64,000 bases of DNA from Actinomadura rifamycini DSM 43936 (GCF_000425065.1 NZ_AULB01000007.1:1-64000); one strand, 5' to 3'. Shown: positions 1 through 11,859, numbered from the stretch's first letter. The notes: a model not told the origin generated them from the sequence alone. Program-made: numbers and translations.

Positions 1-3000
1 CGTCGCCGGTCCCGGCGTCCGGTTCCGCGATCTCCAGGGCGGGGCCGTCCAGGATCCGCGTCCACTCCGGCAACTCCCCTGCCCGGACCGGACTCACGGC
101 CTGCTCGGCGAGTTCCCGCGCCCAGCGCCGGAACGACGTCCCCACCGGCTCCAGCCCGCCCGGATCGGCGTACGCCGCCGCGAGGTCGGGCAGCAGCACC
201 CGCCACGACACGCCATCCACCACCAGGTGATGCACCACCAGCAGCAACCGCCCCGGCGCGTCCCGCCCCGCGTCAAGCCACACCACCCGCACCATCGCCC
301 CGGCCCGCGGATCCAGGTGATCGGCTTCGCGCTCCGCGAGTTCGCCGAGCGCCGCGTCGTCCAGCCCCGCCGCGGACACTCGCCGGACGAGGTCGCGGGC
401 CGGCGTCGCCTCACCCGAGCCCACGGGCGGCACGACCAGGTGCCAGGACCCGCCGCCGGGATCCGCCTCCAGCCGGGCGCGGAGCATGTCGTGACGGTCG
501 AGGACCGCCCGCACCGCCGCCACGAGCCGTTCCTCCGACAGCCCGGCCGGAACGCTCACCCGCATCGACTGGCCGACTCTCGCGGCAGGTCCGAGCGTCC
601 GCGACCGTGCGGCCAGCTCCAGCATCACCGGGGTCGGCGGAACCGGGCCGCTCCCCACGTCCGGGGCCTCGTCGCGGCCGTCCGGGCGGGCCCGCACCGC
701 CGCCGCCGCGAGCGCGGCCGGCGTCCGGTGCTCGAACACCTGCCGCACGGACACCACCAGCCCCGCCCGGCGGGCCCGCGACACGACCAGCATCGAGGTG
801 ATCGAGTCGCCGCCGAGCGCGAAGAACGAATCGTCGGCACCGACCCGTTCCAGGCCGAGCACGTCGGCGAACAGTTCGCAGAGCAGTTCCTCGTCCGGCG
901 TCGCAGCCGCGCGCCCCGAGGACGCCCCCGCGAACGCGGGTGCAGAGAGGGCACTCCTGTCGAGCTTGCCGTTGCGGGTGACGGGGATGGCGTCCAGGGA
1001 GACGAACGCCGCCGGGACCATGTAGTCGGGCAAGCGCGCGTTCGTGAACTCTCGCAGCGTCGTCTCGTCCGCGTCGCCGACGATGTAGGCGACGAGGCGC
1101 TTGGTTCCTGGTTGGTCTTCGCGGGCGATGACGGCGGCCTGGACGACGTTCTCGTGGGCCGCCAGAACGGTTTCGACCTCGGCCGGTTCGATCCGGAATC
1201 CGCGGATCTTGACCTGCTCGTCGGCACGCCCCTCGAAGGCCAACTGCCCGTCGGGTGTCCACCGGGCCAGGTCACCCGTCCGGTACATGCGGGGCGAGCC
1301 GCCGAAGGGGTTGGCGACGAAACGCTCGGCCGTCAGGACGGGACGTCCGGCATAGCCGCGCGCCACACCTTCGCCCGCGATGTAGAGCTCACCCACCACG
1401 CCCGGCGGAACCGGATGCAGGAACTCGTCCAAGACGAAGACCCGGGTGTTGTCCAGCGGACGACCGATCGGCACGGCAGCCGGAACCTCGTCACCGTTCG
1501 CGAAGGGAACGTGAGTGGCGAACGCCGTCGTCTCCGTCGGCCCGTAGGTCGAACGGACCACCAGGTCAGGGTGCGCGTCCAGGAGGTTGCGGATCGCGGT
1601 GGACGACACGACGTCACCACCGGTCGACACCTCCCGGACACCCGCGAAAATCTCCGGCGACTGCTCCGCAAGCACCCGGAAGAGACCGGCCGTAGCGTGC
1701 ACGTTCGTCACGCCGTGCTCGGCGATCAGCGCCCCGCGCTCGACCGCGTCCACCTTGCCGGGCGGAGCGATCACCAACCGACCACCGTGCAGGAGCGGAG
1801 CCCAGATCTCGTACGTCGACGCATCGAACGCATGGTTCGCCTGCACCAGCACGCATTCCACGACATCGTCACGCCACGCTCTGTCCAGCGCGAACGCGGC
1901 GACGTTGCCGTGTGTGACGGCGACACCCTTCGGCTCTCCGCTCGAACCGGAGGTGTACATGACGTACGCCAGATCGTCCGGCGAAACGACCACACCCGGA
2001 GCGTGCTCGAACGGCTGGAACGCATCGCCGTCCGTCAGCACGACCGACACACCGGCTTCCGCGACGATCGACGCCAGCCGCTCCTCCGGATGCGAAACGT
2101 CCAACGGAACGTACGCCGCCCCGGCCTTCAACACACCCAGCAACGTCGCGACCAGACCCGCAGACCGCTGCATCCGCACACCCACCAGCGACCCACGACC
2201 CACACCACGACCCGCCAAACCACGCGCAACGCCATTCGCCCGCGCGTCCAACTCCGCGAACGTCCACGACACACCACCATCGACCACCGCGACCGCGCCC
2301 GGAGTCCGAGACGCCTGCGCCTCGAACAGCTCCACCAGCGAACCGCCCGGCACCGCACACGCCGTCGCGTTCCACCCCTCCACCACCAGCCGACGCTGGT
2401 CCACCGACAGCACATCGAGGCCGCTCACCCGCACGTCCGGATCCGCCGCGACCTGCTCCAGCACCCGCACCAAACGCTCCGACAACGCCCGCACCGTCGG
2501 CTCGTCGAACAGGTCGGCCGCGTACTGGATCTCTCCGCCGAATCCCGCCGGGACGCCTTCCGCGTTGCGGTACTCGGCGAGGTCGATCGAGAGGTCGAAG
2601 CGGGCGGTGACGGTCTCGTCCGGCGGTGGCGGGGACACGCGCAGGCCGGGGAGGTCCCAGTGGTCCTGTTCCCGGGGTGCGCCGAGGAAGCTCAGCATCA
2701 CCTGGAACAGCGGGTGCCGCGCCAGCGAACGCACCGGGTTCAGGTCCTCCACCAGCCGCTCGAACGGGACGTCCTGATGCGCGAACGCCGCCAGGTCGGT
2801 CTCACGCACGCGGCCCAGCAACTCGGCGAACGACGGGTCCCCGCCGACGTCCGTCCTCAGCACCAGCGTGTTGAGGAAGAACCCGACCACGCCCGCGAGG
2901 GCCGTGTCGGCGCGGCCCGCGATGGGGGTGCCGAGGGGGACGTCGGTGCCCGCCCCCATCCGCGACAGCAGCATCGCTAGGGCGGCCTGGGCCGCCATGA

Positions 3001-6000
3001 AGAGGGTGCCGCCGTTGCGGCGGGCCGCGTCGGCGAGGGCGGCGTGGACGTGCGGTTCCACCGACAGCGGCACGAGGCCGCCGCGGAAGGACGACCGGGC
3101 GGGGCGCGGCCGGTCGGCGGGCAGGGCGAGTTCCTCCGGCAGCCCGGCGAGGGCGCCGCGCCAGTGGCGGAGCTGGTCGGCGATCACGCTGCCGGGGTCG
3201 TCGGGGTCGCCGAGCGCCTCCCGCTGCCACAGGGCGTAGTCGGCGTACTGGACGGGCAGGGGCGGCAGGTCGGGGGCGCGGTCCGCCCTCCGGGCGGTGT
3301 ACGCCGTCCGCAGGTCCCGGGCGAGGACGTCCAGGGACCAGGCGTCCATCGCGACGTGGTGGGCCGTGACGACGAGCACGGCCTCCGTGGGGGACGACGT
3401 CAGCAGCAACGCCCGCCACGGCAGTTCGCGGGCGAGGTCGAAGCCGCGCGCGACCTCCGCGGCGACGGCGTCCGCGACGCCGTCCGCGGCGACGGGGGCG
3501 ACGGCCAGCCGGGGGCGGCCCGCGGGGCCGTGCAGGATCTCCTGGCGGGCGTCGCCGTCATGGTCGGGGAAGATCGTGCGGAGGGTCTCGTGCCGGTCCG
3601 CGACGTCGCCGAGCGCCGCTTCCAGCGCCGCGGCGTCCAGGTCGCCGGACAGCCGCAGCACGACGGGCACGGCGTAGCCGGCGCCCACGCCGGACTCCTC
3701 CAGCCGGTTCAGGAACCACATCCGCCGCTGCGCGTACGACGGCGGTACGACGTCGGGACGTTCGCGGGCGGTGAGGGGCGCGAGTTCGGCGGGGGCGCGG
3801 TCGGCGGCGAGCCGCCGGGCCACGCCGGCGACGGTCGGCGCCGCGAACAGGTCCCGGATGGCGATCTCGGCGTCCATGACGGCGCGGATCCGTGCGATGA
3901 GCCACATGGCCTGCAGCGAGTCGCCGCCGAGCGCGAAGAACGACTCGTCGGCGCCGACCCGGTCGACGGCGAGGACCTCGGCGAACAGCCCGCACAGCAC
4001 CTCCTCGGCGGGCGTCGCGGGGGCGCGGCGCCCGGCGCGGCCGTCCCGTTCGCGGCCGTCCCGTTCGGGGGTGGGCGGGGCGGTCGCGCCGGCGGGGCCC
4101 GCGTCGACGAGGTCGCCGCCGGTCGTCCAGCGCGCCAGGCGGCCCGTGCGGTACATGCGGCCGGACGTGTAGGGGCAGGCGACGATGCGGGCGGCGGTCG
4201 GCGCGGGGCGGCCCGCGAACTCGCGGACCGCGTCCGCGACGTACAGGTCGCCGGTCACGCCGGGCGGGACCGGGCGGAGGAAGCCGTCCAGCACGAACAC
4301 CGCGGTGGTGCCGGTGGGGCGTGCCGTCGGCGGGACGTCCGGGGCGGCCAGCGGGCCGTCCGCCGCCATGAGCCGCGCCGGGTCGACCCGCGCGGCGGCC
4401 CCGGCCAGGGCCCGGCGCGTCAGGACGGCGCCCCGGGGGCGGCCCGTCTCCCCGGCCGGGTAGACGACGCACGCCGCGAGGTCCGCGGGGAGCGGGACGT
4501 CCGGGGCGGCGGGCGCCCCGGCGGTCAGGTCGTCCCACACCAGCGGTTCGGCGCGGCCACCGAGGAGGGGCGTCGCGGCGCGGCGGCACACCGCGGCCGC
4601 GGGCGCCGCGTCGCGCAGCACCGCCGCGATCTCGGCCGCCGGACGGGCCGGGTCGACCGGCACGTACGCGGCCCCGGCCCGCAGGACGCCGAGCGCGGCG
4701 GCCGCGAGGTCCGGTGAGCGTTCCAGCACGACGGCGACGCGGTCCTCCGGTCCGACGCCGCGGGCGGCCAGCGCGTGCGCCAGCCGGTTCGCGCGCGCGT
4801 CGAGGTCCGCGTCCGCGGGGAGGACGTCGGCCGCGTCGGCGTCCGGGGTCCGCGCGGCCCGCTCCGCGAACGCGTCCGGCAGCGGGCGCGCCGGGGCGGG
4901 GCGGCCGCCGCCGTTCCAGTCGGACAGGACGGCGCGCCGTTCGGCGGGGGTGAGGACGTCGAGGACGGCGAGGGGGCGGCCGGAGTCGGCCGCGAACCCG
5001 TCCAGGATCCGCAGCAGCCGCCCGAGGAGCGCTTCGGCGGTCGCGGCGTCGAACACGTCGGGCCGGTACTCCAGGCGCAGCACCGGCCGGTCGCCGGGGA
5101 GGAGCGCCAGGCTGAGCGGGTAGTGCGCGACGGACGTCTCCGTCGCCTGCCCGGTGACGGGCAGCCCGCCGGGCTCCGGGGCGGCGTCCGGGTAGTCCTG
5201 CGACACCACGATGGTGTCGAACGCGGCGCCCGGCCCGGCCGCCCGCTGGACGTCGGCCAGCCCCAGATGCTGGTGCGCGATCAGCCCGGACCGCTGGTCC
5301 CGCAGGTCGGCGAGCAGGTCCGCGGCGGGCCGCGCGGGGTCGAGGCGGGCGCGCACCGGGACGGTGTTCATGAACAGCCCGACCATCTCCTCGACGCCCG
5401 GCAGCTCCGGGGGGCGTCCCGCCACCGTGGTGCCGAACACGACGTCGTCGCGTCCGGTGAGGGCGCCGACCAGCACCGCCCACGCCCCGAGGACCACCGT
5501 GTTCAGGGTGAGCCCGTGCCGCCGGGCGAGCGCGTGCAGCGCGTCGGCGAGGGCCGCGTCCACGGCGGCGCGGGCGTGCCGGGGCGGGACGTCCGGGGCG
5601 GCGTCCGCGCCCTCGGGCGCGACCCACGTCGGCTCGGTCGTCCCGTCCAGCGCGCGCCGCCACGCCGCGCGCGCCGCGTCGCGGTCCTGCCGGGCGAGCC
5701 AGGCCAGGTGGTCGCCGAACGGCCGCGCCGGGGGCAGCGCGGAGGCCTCGCCGCCGGCCGCGTAGACGGCCGACAGCTCCCTGAGCAGGATCGGGACGGA
5801 CCATCCGTCGACGACGATGTGGTGCAGGGTGAGGACGGCGCGGTGCCGGCCGGCGCCGAGCCGCAGCAGCGTCATCCGGGCGAGCGGCGGCGCCGCCAGG
5901 TCGAAGCGGCGGCCGAGGTCGGCGGCGGCGATCCGGTCCGCCTCCCGCGCCGCCGCGCCGGGCGGCCGACCGGTCAGGTCGACCACCGCGAACGGCGCCG

Positions 6001-9000
6001 TCACGCGCCGCTCGACCGCCTGCACGGCGCGTCCCGTCCCCGGGAGCCGCCGTACGCCCGCGCGCAGGCCGGGGTGCCGGTTCAGCACCGCCTCGAAGGA
6101 CGTGCGCAGCAGCTCCGCGTCGAGGTCCCCCGCCAGGTCGACGACGGTCTGCACCAGGTAGACGTCACGGGCCCGCTCGTCGTAGCTGGCGTGGAACAGC
6201 AGGCCCTGCTGCAGCGGCGACAGCGGCCAGGCGTCGACGACGTCCGGGCCGAGTCCGGCGAGCTCCTCGGCGGTGAGCGGCGCGGGCGCGCCCGGACCGG
6301 CCCCGTCCCGCTCGGGCGCGTCCTCCCCCGCCTCCGCCGCCGCCGCGAGACGGGCCGGGGTGCCGTGCTCGAAGACCTGCGCCAGCGTGATCGGGACGCC
6401 GGCGCGCCGCGCCCGCGTCACCACCCGCATCGCCATGATCGAGTCGCCGCCGAGCGCGACGAACGCGTCGTCCGCGCCGACCTCCGCGAGCCCCAGCACC
6501 TCGGCGAACACGCCGCACAGCGCGGTCTCGGCGGGGGTGGCGGGCGCGCGTCCCCGCGCCGGGGCCGCCGCGTCCGGTGCGGGCAGCGCCGCGCGGTCCA
6601 GCTTGCCGTTCGCCGTCACCGGCAGCGCGTCCACGATCACCACGGCGCTCGGCACCATGTACTCCGGCAGGCGCCCGGCCGCGTGCTCCAGCAGCGCCGC
6701 CTCCGTCACGCCGGCCGCGTCCCCGGCGGGCACCGCGTACCCGACGAGCCGCCGCGCCCCGGGACGGTCCTCCCGGGCCAGCACCACGGCCTCCCGGACC
6801 CCCGGATGGCCCGCCAGCGCCGCCTCCACCTCGCCCGGCTCGATCCGGAAACCGCGGATCTTCACCTGGTCGTCGTTGCGGCCCTCGTAGAGGACGGCGC
6901 CGTCCGCGGTCCAGCGGGCGCGGTCGCCGGTGCGGTACATCCGCCCGCCGGGCCCGTCCGGGCCGGGGAACGGGCACGCCACGAAACGCTCCGCCGTCAG
7001 CGCGGACCGGCCCGCGTACCCCCGGGCGAGCTGCACGCCCGCCAGGTACAGCTCGCCCGGCACGCCGGGCGGCACCGGCCGCAGGAACTCGTCCAGCACG
7101 TACACGCGGGTGTTCCACACCGGACGGCCGATCGGCACGACGTCCGCGGGGACGTCCGGGGCGCACGTCCACGCCGTCACCTCCACCGCCGCCTCCGTCG
7201 GCCCGTAGAGGTTCAGCAGCGGCAGCGGCAGCCGCCGGTGGAACAGCTCCACCAGGTCCGGCGGCAGCGCCTCCCCGCTGGCCAGCACCCGCCGCAGGCT
7301 CCGGCACCGGCCCGCGACCCGCTCGTCCAGCAGGAACGCCCGCAGCATCGGCGGGACGAAGTGGACGACGGTGACGCCCTCCCGCTCGATCAGCCCGGCG
7401 AGGTAGGCGGGGTCGCGGTGCCCGCCGGGACGGGCCACGACCAGCCGGGCGCCCGCCAGCAGCGTGCCGAAGAACTCCGGCACCGACACGTCGAAGCTCA
7501 TCGGCGTCTTCTGCATCACCCGGTCGCCGGGCGTCAGCCCGTGGACGGCCTGCAGCCACGCCAGCCGGTTCGCGATCGACGCGTGCGCCACCTCCACCCC
7601 CTTCGGGGCGCCGGTCGACCCGGACGTGTAGATCACGTAGGCGGGGTGGGCGGGGCGCAGCGGCGCGGCGCGGTCGGCGTCGACCGGCGCCGCCGGGGAC
7701 CGGGCCGCCAGCGCGGCCCGCACGCCCGGATCGTCCAGCACCAGCGTGGCGGCGCCCGCCACCGCCGGCGCCGTGCCGCCCGTGCACACCACCACGGCCG
7801 GGGACGAGCTCCGCAGCAGCAGCGCCGTCCGCTCCGGCGGCGCCGACGGGTCGAGCGGGACGTAGGCGGCGCCCGCCTTGACGACCGCCAGCAGCGCCAC
7901 GATCAGCTCCGCCGACCGTTCCAGCGCCACCCCCACCCGGCGCTCCGGGCCGACGCCCCGGGCGATCAGCTCGCGGGCCAGCCGGTTCGCGCGCGCGTCC
8001 AGCTCGGCGTACGTCAGCGAGCGGCCCTCGAACACCACCGCGACCGCGTCCGGCGTCCGCGCGACCTGCGCCTCGACCAGCTCCGGGAGGGTCCGGTCCG
8101 GGAGCGGGCGCGCGGTGTCGTTCCATTCCGCCAGCACGCGGCGGGCCGTGCGCTCCTGGAGCAGGTCGACGTCTCCGGCGCGGGCGCCGCCGGCCAGCGC
8201 CGCGAGGAAGCCCGCGAACGCGGGACCGTCGGCGGCGCGGTCGCCGCCGTCCGCCGCGCACCGCACCCGCAGGCCGCCGCCCGCCGCGTCGCCGCGCACC
8301 ACGAGCGACAGCTCGCCGGGCGGCCCCGCGGCGAGCTCGCGGGAGACCGCGGGCACGCCCGCGAAGTCCAGCTCCCGGCCGTCCAGGACGACGTCCACGA
8401 CGGGGCCGAAGAACGGCCGTCCGCCCACCGGCCAGCGCAGCTCCCGGCGCAGGTCCTCGCCGCGGTACCGGCCGTGCGCGGCGGCCTCCCGCAGCGGGCC
8501 CGCCAGCCGCGCCGCCAGCTCCGGCAGCGTCGCCGCCGGGTCCACGTGCGCGCGGACCGGCAGCACGTTCACCGCCGCGACCGGCGCCGCCGCCGCGACC
8601 GGCCCCGCACGCCCCGGCAGGCAGACGCCGAACACCACGTCACGCACCCCGCCGCGCCGCGCCAGGAACGCCGCCGCGGCGGCGACCAGCACCGTCTCCG
8701 GCCCGGCACCGCACCGTTCCCCGATCTCCCGAACACGCGCCTCCACCGCCGCCCCGACCGCCACACCGTCCGCCCCGGTCGCGTCGGTGCCGGTTCCGGT
8801 CGCGTCGGCGGCGGGGAGTGGGGGTGGGGGGAGTTCGGGGCGGTCGGCGAAGAGGGTCGTCCAGTGCTCGCGGTCGCGGGTGCGGTCGGGCGAGTCGCGG
8901 TAGGCGTCCTCCTCGGCGAGGACGTCCGCCGGTGCGGGGAACGGGGACGGCGGTGCGGGCGTCCCCTCGGTGAGCGCCGTGTAGATGCGGGCCGCCCGCC

Positions 9001-9433
9001 GTTCGAGCGGCGGCACGGCGTGGCAGTCGAGGAGGACCGGGTCGTAGCGCTGGTACCACAGGCAGCGGTCGCCGGCCGTGCGCAGGACGGCCTGGGCGAG
9101 CGGGCCCGCGGGCGCGGACCGCTCGGCCTCCGTCCACGCGCGGGCCGCCGCGTCGGGGTCGGGCTCGTCGCGCAGGTCGACGACGGGCACCTCCGGCCCG
9201 TCCGGCGGCGGGACGAGCCGGGGCCCGTCGCGCGTCTCGCGGACGGCGGCGTGCAGGCCCGCCTCCACGACCGCCGCGCGGACCGCGTCCGCGAGGCGGC
9301 CGGCGTCCACCGGCCCGGCGATCTCGACCAGGGCGGCGACGTGGTGCGCGGCGCCCGGCGCGCCGAGCCGCCTCCCGAGCCAGACGTCGTACTGGGCCGC
9401 GGTCAGGCGGCGGCCGTGCATGCCTTCAGTCAT
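1..9433 (-). CDS. Nonribosomal peptide synthetase, C*-A-T-C-A*-T-C-A-T-E..., partial at the left edge
   Basis: A multimodular NRPS whose reading frame stays open from the ATG at 9431-9433 to the window edge; I checked the frame at each carrier motif. Approximate domains in transcription order: an EntF-like C domain (9433-8110) whose HHxxxDG motif reads DPVLLDC; a complete A domain (8130-6560) with YTSGSTG, YGPTE, YRTGD and NGKLDR motifs; T (LGGDS near 6445); C (HHIVVDG near 5820); a shortened A-like region (4990-4085); T (LGGDS near 3922); C (HHVAMDA near 3380); a complete A domain (2410-900); T (LGGDS near 808); and a domain with [10 protein letters not shown] near 232 that looks like an epimerase. 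A1 pocket residues read D-V-P-H-L-S-L-V-E, close to the serine code of EntF. A3 reads D-A-Y-H-S-G-T-A-F, close to known Dpg codes. A GAGGG lies 8 bases before the start. The gene follows the exporter by 39 bases, so it is probably the last or a late cistron of the mbtH operon. Confidence 0.95.
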   Translation of the reverse strand, partial: MTEGMHGRRLTAAQYDVWLGRRLGAPGAAHHVAALVEIAGPVDAGRLADAVRAAVVEAGLHAAVRETRDGPRLVPPPDGPEVPVVDLRDEPDPDAAARAWTEAERSAPAGPLAQAVLRTAGDRCLWYQRYDPVLLDCHAVPPLERRAARIYTALTEGTPAPPSPFPAPADVLAEEDAYRDSPDRTRDREHWTTLFADRPELPPPPLPAADATGTGTDATGADGVAVGAAVEARVREIGERCGAGPETVLVAAAAAFLARRGGVRDVVFGVCLPGRAGPVAAAAPVAAVNVLPVRAHVDPAATLPELAARLAGPLREAAAHGRYRGEDLRRELRWPVGGRPFFGPVVDVVLDGRELDFAGVPAVSRELAAGPPGELSLVVRGDAAGGGLRVRCAADGGDRAADGPAFAGFLAALAGGARAGDVDLLQERTARRVLAEWNDTARPLPDRTLPELVEAQVARTPDAVAVVFEGRSLTYAELDARANRLARELIARGVGPERRVGVALERSAELIVALLAVVKAGAAYVPLDPSAPPERTALLLRSSSPAVVVCTGGTAPAVAGAATLVLDDPGVRAALAARSPAAPVDADRAAPLRPAHPAYVIYTSGSTGAPKGVEVAHASIANRLAWLQAVHGLTPGDRVMQKTPMSFDVSVPEFFGTLLAGARLVVARPGGHRDPAYLAGLIEREGVTVVHFVPPMLRAFLLDERVAGRCRSLRRVLASGEALPPDLVELFHRRLPLPLLNLYGPTEAAVEVTAWTCAPDVPADVVPIGRPVWNTRVYVLDEFLRPVPPGVPGELYLAGVQLARGYAGRSALTAERFVACPFPGPDGPGGRMYRTGDRARWTADGAVLYEGRNDDQVKIRGFRIEPGEVEAALAGHPGVREAVVLAREDRPGARRLVGYAVPAGDAAGVTEAALLEHAAGRLPEYMVPSAVVIVDALPVTANGKLDRAALPAPDAAAPARGRAPATPAETALCGVFAEVLGLAEVGADDAFVALGGDSIMAMRVVTRARRAGVPITLAQVFEHGTPARLAAAAEAGEDAPERDGAGPGAPAPLTAEELAGLGPDVVDAWPLSPLQQGLLFHASYDERARDVYLVQTVVDLAGDLDAELLRTSFEAVLNRHPGLRAGVRRLPGTGRAVQAVERRVTAPFAVVDLTGRPPGAAAREADRIAAADLGRRFDLAAPPLARMTLLRLGAGRHRAVLTLHHIVVDGWSVPILLRELSAVYAAGGEASALPPARPFGDHLAWLARQDRDAARAAWRRALDGTTEPTWVAPEGADAAPDVPPRHARAAVDAALADALHALARRHGLTLNTVVLGAWAVLVGALTGRDDVVFGTTVAGRPPELPGVEEMVGLFMNTVPVRARLDPARPAADLLADLRDQRSGLIAHQHLGLADVQRAAGPGAAFDTIVVSQDYPDAAPEPGGLPVTGQATETSVAHYPLSLALLPGDRPVLRLEYRPDVFDAATAEALLGRLLRILDGFAADSGRPLAVLDVLTPAERRAVLSDWNGGGRPAPARPLPDAFAERAARTPDADAADVLPADADLDARANRLAHALAARGVGPEDRVAVVLERSPDLAAAALGVLRAGAAYVPVDPARPAAEIAAVLRDAAPAAAVCRRAATPLLGGRAEPLVWDDLTAGAPAAPDVPLPADLAACVVYPAGETGRPRGAVLTRRALAGAAARVDPARLMAADGPLAAPDVPPTARPTGTTAVFVLDGFLRPVPPGVTGDLYVADAVREFAGRPAPTAARIVACPYTSGRMYRTGRLARWTTGGDLVDAGPAGATAPPTPERDGRERDGRAGRRAPATPAEEVLCGLFAEVLAVDRVGADESFFALGGDSLQAMWLIARIRAVMDAEIAIRDLFAAPTVAGVARRLAADRAPAELAPLTARERPDVVPPSYAQRRMWFLNRLEESGVGAGYAVPVVLRLSGDLDAAALEAALGDVADRHETLRTIFPDHDGDARQEILHGPAGRPRLAVAPVAADGVADAVAAEVARGFDLARELPWRALLLTSSPTEAVLVVTAHHVAMDAWSLDVLARDLRTAYTARRADRAPDLPPLPVQYADYALWQREALGDPDDPGSVIADQLRHWRGALAGLPEELALPADRPRPARSSFRGGLVPLSVEPHVHAALADAARRNGGTLFMAAQAALAMLLSRMGAGTDVPLGTPIAGRADTALAGVVGFFLNTLVLRTDVGGDPSFAELLGRVRETDLAAFAHQDVPFERLVEDLNPVRSLARHPLFQVMLSFLGAPREQDHWDLPGLRVSPPPPDETVTARFDLSIDLAEYRNAEGVPAGFGGEIQYAADLFDEPTVRALSERLVRVLEQVAADPDVRVSGLDVLSVDQRRLVVEGWNATACAVPGGSLVELFEAQASRTPGAVAVVDGGVSWTFAELDARANGVARGLAGRGVGRGSLVGVRMQRSAGLVATLLGVLKAGAAYVPLDVSHPEERLASIVAEAGVSVVLTDGDAFQPFEHAPGVVVSPDDLAYVMYTSGSSGEPKGVAVTHGNVAAFALDRAWRDDVVECVLVQANHAFDASTYEIWAPLLHGGRLVIAPPGKVDAVERGALIAEHGVTNVHATAGLFRVLAEQSPEIFAGVREVSTGGDVVSSTAIRNLLDAHPDLVVRSTYGPTETTAFATHVPFANGDEVPAAVPIGRPLDNTRVFVLDEFLHPVPPGVVGELYIAGEGVARGYAGRPVLTAERFVANPFGGSPRMYRTGDLARWTPDGQLAFEGRADEQVKIRGFRIEPAEVETVLAAHENVVQAAVIAREDQPGTKRLVAYIVGDADETTLREFTNARLPDYMVPAAFVSLDAIPVTRNGKLDRSALSAPAFAGASSGRAAATPDEELLCELFADVLGLERVGADDSFFALGGDSITSMLVVSRARRAGLVVSVRQVFEHRTPAALAAAAVRARPDGRDEAPDVGSGPVPPTPVMLELAARSRTLGPAARVGQSMRVSVPAGLSEERLVAAVRAVLDRHDMLRARLEADPGGGSWHLVVPPVGSGEATPARDLVRRVSAAGLDDAALGELAEREADHLDPRAGAMVRVVWLDAGRDAPGRLLLVVHHLVVDGVSWRVLLPDLAAAYADPGGLEPVGTSFRRWARELAEQAVSPVRAGELPEWTRILDGPALEIAEPDAGTGD
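4085..4990 (-). other. Degenerate adenylation-like domain inside the NRPS
   Basis: This stretch, in frame with the NRPS, has recognisable A-domain pieces but is only about 300 residues long where about 500 are expected. The ATP-binding A3 motif reads [11 protein letters not shown] instead of YTSGSTGxPKG (codon Y at 4460-4462). About 100 residues later comes the A7-like YRTGRLARW (near 4156). The A4-A5 substrate-pocket region (FDxS, YGPTE) between them is missing. The A8 hinge (RGFRIEPGE) and the A10 lysine (NGKLDR) are also absent before the next carrier domain. The carrier domain itself keeps LGGDS. The domain probably cannot activate an amino acid. Confidence 0.85.
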
Positions 9434-9472
9434 CGGTGATGCCCTCATCTGGTGCGACCGGAATGCCGGACT

Positions 9473-11581
9473 TCACCCGCGCGGAGGCGGGCCCATCGGT
9501 CCCCTCGGACCCATCGGCGGCGGGCCCATGCCGGGGCCCGGCGGCGGACCCATGCCCGGACCGGGGGGCGGACCCATGCCGGGGCCCGGCGGCGGACCCA
9601 TGCCCGGGCCGGGCGGCGGGCCCATGCCGGGGCCCGGGTGGGGCGCGCCGGCCACGGCGGGCTCCGGGAGCCGGTCGCGCTCCGGGTCGGGGCGCGCCGC
9701 CGCGAACTGGGTGCGGCACAGCTCGGCGTACAGGCCGCCCGCGTCGAGCAGCTCCTCGTGGACGCCCGACTCGATGATGCGGCCGCCGTCCACCACCAGA
9801 ATCCGGTCCGCCTCCCGGATCGTGGACAGCCGGTGCGCGATCACCAGCGACGTCCGTCCCCGCAGCGCCGTGCGCAGCGCCCGCTGCACCTGCGCCTCCG
9901 ACTCCGAGTCGAGGTGCGCGGTGGCCTCGTCCAGCACCACCACCGGCGGCGCCTTGAGCAGCAGCCGCGCGAGCGCGATCCGCTGCTTCTCGCCGCCCGA
10001 CAGCCGGTAGCCGCGCTCGCCCACGACCGTGTCCAGGCCCTCCGGCAGCGCCGCGATCACGTCCCAGATCCGCGCCGCCTCGCACGCCTCCCGCATGTCG
10101 TCCTCGGTCGCGTCCGGGCGCGCGTACAGCAGGTTGGCGCGGAGCGTGTCGTGGTACAGGTGGGCGTCCTGGGTGACCATGCCGACCGTCTCGCGCAGCG
10201 AGTCGAGCGTCAGCTCGCGGACGTCGTCCCCGCCGATCCGGACGGTGCCCGCCTCGACGTCGTACAGCCGCGGCACCAGGTGCGTGATGGTGGTCTTGCC
10301 CGCGCCGGACGGCCCGACCAGCGCGGTCATCCGGCCCGCCGGAGCGGTGAACGTGACGTCCCGCAGCACCGGCGGGTTCTCGCCCCGCTCCGGCGACGGC
10401 AGCGCGATCGACTCCAGCGACGCCAGCGACACCTCCGCCGCGGACGGGTAGCGGAACGCGACGCCCTCGAACCTGATGTCCGGGGCCGCCACCGCGCCGT
10501 CCGCGTCCCCGCCGCCGTTCGCCTCGGCGACCCGGACGGCGGCGACGGGCCGCGCGTCCGGCCGCTCGGCGATCAGCGGCTTCAGGTCCAGCACCTCGAA
10601 GACCCGGTCGAAGCTGACGAGCGCGGTCATCGCGTCCGCCTGGACGCTCGACAGCTGGTTGAGCGGGGCGAACAGCCGGGTCAGCAGCGTCGCCATCGCC
10701 ACCAGCGTGCCGATCTGCACCGCGCCGTCGATCACCAGGGCGCCGCCCAGCCCGTACACCAGCGCCGTCGCGAGGGACGCCAGCAGCATCACCGAGATCA
10801 GCATCAGCTCGGCGTACACGGAGGTGACCACGCCGATGTCGCGGACGCGCGCCGCGCGGCGCGCGAACAGGTCCGCCTCCTCGTCCGGGCGGCCGTACAG
10901 CTTCGCCAGCAGCGCGCCCGTCACGTTGAACCGCTCGTGCATGAGCGAGCCCATCTCGGCGTCCTGGTGCATCGACTCGCGGGTGAGCCGCTGCAGCGGC
11001 CGCCCGACGAGCCGGCCCGGCAGCAGGAACAGCGGCAGCACCAGCACCGCCACCAGCGTGATCGGCCACGACAGGTAGAACATCGTGCCCAGCACCAGCA
11101 GCAGCGTCAGCACGCTCGGCACGGCCATGGACAGCAGCGAGGTGACCGCCTGCTGCGCCTGGATGACGTCGGTGTTGAGGCGGCTGACCAGCGCGCCCGT
11201 CTGCGCGCGGGTGAAGAACGCGAGCGGCTGCCGCTGGACGTGCCGGAACACCTCCGTGCGCAGGTCGTAGATGAGCCCCTCGCCGATGCGGCCGGACAGC
11301 CGCGCCGCGGCGAGCTTGCCGGCCGCGTCCACCAGCGCCAGGACGGCCGCGGCCGCCGCCACCCACACCACCACCGCGGTGTCGCGCGGGATCACCCCGT
11401 CGTCGATGATGACCTTGAACAGCAGGGGGATCGCGACCGTGATCCCCGCGCCCAGGACGGTGATCGTCAGCAGGAGGATCGCGAGGCCGCGGTACGGCCG
11501 GACATAGGGCAGGATCCGCCGGAAGGTGCCGGGACGGACCCGCTGCCGGGTCACCTCCTCGCCTCCCATCCCGCGGATCAT
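9473..11581 (-). CDS. ABC exporter, fused membrane and ATPase domains, with Gly-Pro-Met repeat tail
   Basis: A type IV ABC exporter half-transporter of about 702 residues, probably exporting or helping to export the NRPS product across the cytoplasmic membrane. Six transmembrane helices occupy about residues 20-320. The ATPase follows, with Walker A GPSGAGKTT, signature LSGGEKQRIALARLLL, Walker B VVVLDEATAHLD and an H-loop IAHRLST. The C terminus ends in about five copies of an eight-residue unit PGPGMGPP, which is unusual for this family. The start is the ATG at 11579-11581, 20 bases after the mbtH stop; a GTG at 11552-11554 just behind GGAGGCGAGGAG is an alternative. It lies between mbtH and the NRPS in one operon. 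The substrate is inferred from context only. Confidence 0.93.
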   Translation of the reverse strand: MIRGMGGEEVTRQRVRPGTFRRILPYVRPYRGLAILLLTITVLGAGITVAIPLLFKVIIDDGVIPRDTAVVVWVAAAAAVLALVDAAGKLAAARLSGRIGEGLIYDLRTEVFRHVQRQPLAFFTRAQTGALVSRLNTDVIQAQQAVTSLLSMAVPSVLTLLLVLGTMFYLSWPITLVAVLVLPLFLLPGRLVGRPLQRLTRESMHQDAEMGSLMHERFNVTGALLAKLYGRPDEEADLFARRAARVRDIGVVTSVYAELMLISVMLLASLATALVYGLGGALVIDGAVQIGTLVAMATLLTRLFAPLNQLSSVQADAMTALVSFDRVFEVLDLKPLIAERPDARPVAAVRVAEANGGGDADGAVAAPDIRFEGVAFRYPSAAEVSLASLESIALPSPERGENPPVLRDVTFTAPAGRMTALVGPSGAGKTTITHLVPRLYDVEAGTVRIGGDDVRELTLDSLRETVGMVTQDAHLYHDTLRANLLYARPDATEDDMREACEAARIWDVIAALPEGLDTVVGERGYRLSGGEKQRIALARLLLKAPPVVVLDEATAHLDSESEAQVQRALRTALRGRTSLVIAHRLSTIREADRILVVDGGRIIESGVHEELLDAGGLYAELCRTQFAAARPDPERDRLPEPAVAGAPHPGPGMGPPPGPGMGPPPGPGMGPPPGPGMGPPPGPGMGPPPMGPRGPMGPPPRG
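9525..9640 (-). repeat. Five tandem 24-bp units encoding PGPGMGPP
   Basis: Units of 24 bases begin with cccatg (plus strand) at 9525, 9549, 9573, 9597 and 9621, the last one incomplete. They keep the reading frame of the ABC exporter and give its C terminus a Gly-Pro-Met-rich tail. The unit length is a multiple of three, so copy number can change without a frameshift. Confidence 0.9.
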
Positions 11582-11601
11582 CACGGGTCCCGGGCCGCCG
11601 A

Positions 11602-11859
11602 TCACGACGAGGTCTTCTCGGGCTCGGCCGTTCCCGCGCGGCCCGCCTCGTACTCGCGCATCTCCTCGACGAGGCTGCGCGGCCGCATGTCGGTCCAGTT
11701 GGCCTCGATGTGGTCCAGGCACGCCTGCCGGGTGTCCTCGCCGTGCGCGATCTCCCAGCCCTCCGGCACGTCCGCGAACGCCGGCCACAGCGAGTACTGG
11801 CCCTCGTCGTTGATCAGCGCCAGGAATCGTCCGTTCTCGTCATCGAACGGGTTGGCCAT
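11602..11859 (-). CDS. MbtH-like protein
   Basis: A complete 85-residue MbtH-family protein. These small proteins bind NRPS adenylation domains and are often needed for their folding or activity. The family marks are all visible: [10 protein letters not shown] at the N terminus, QYSLWPAF around residue 20, WEIAHG, a tryptophan in EANWTDMRP and the final RSL before a short variable tail. The ATG at 11857-11859 follows a GGGGAGAG ribosome-binding site. It is the first gene of the mbtH-exporter-NRPS operon, about 100 bases downstream of the palindromic operator. Confidence 0.95.
   Translation of the reverse strand: MANPFDDENGRFLALINDEGQYSLWPAFADVPEGWEIAHGEDTRQACLDHIEANWTDMRPRSLVEEMREYEAGRAGTAEPEKTSS

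Noticed and set aside
3330..3420. Third C domain as inactive because HHxxxDG reads HHVAMDA
   Set aside because: Both histidines and the aspartate are kept; Gly to Ala at the last position alone does not support inactivation.
227..9439. Very long plus-strand open frames opposite the NRPS (for example 4775-9439 and 227-2980)
   Set aside because: They encode Arg/Gly/Pro-rich low-complexity sequence with no domains and are the usual antisense shadows in GC-rich DNA.
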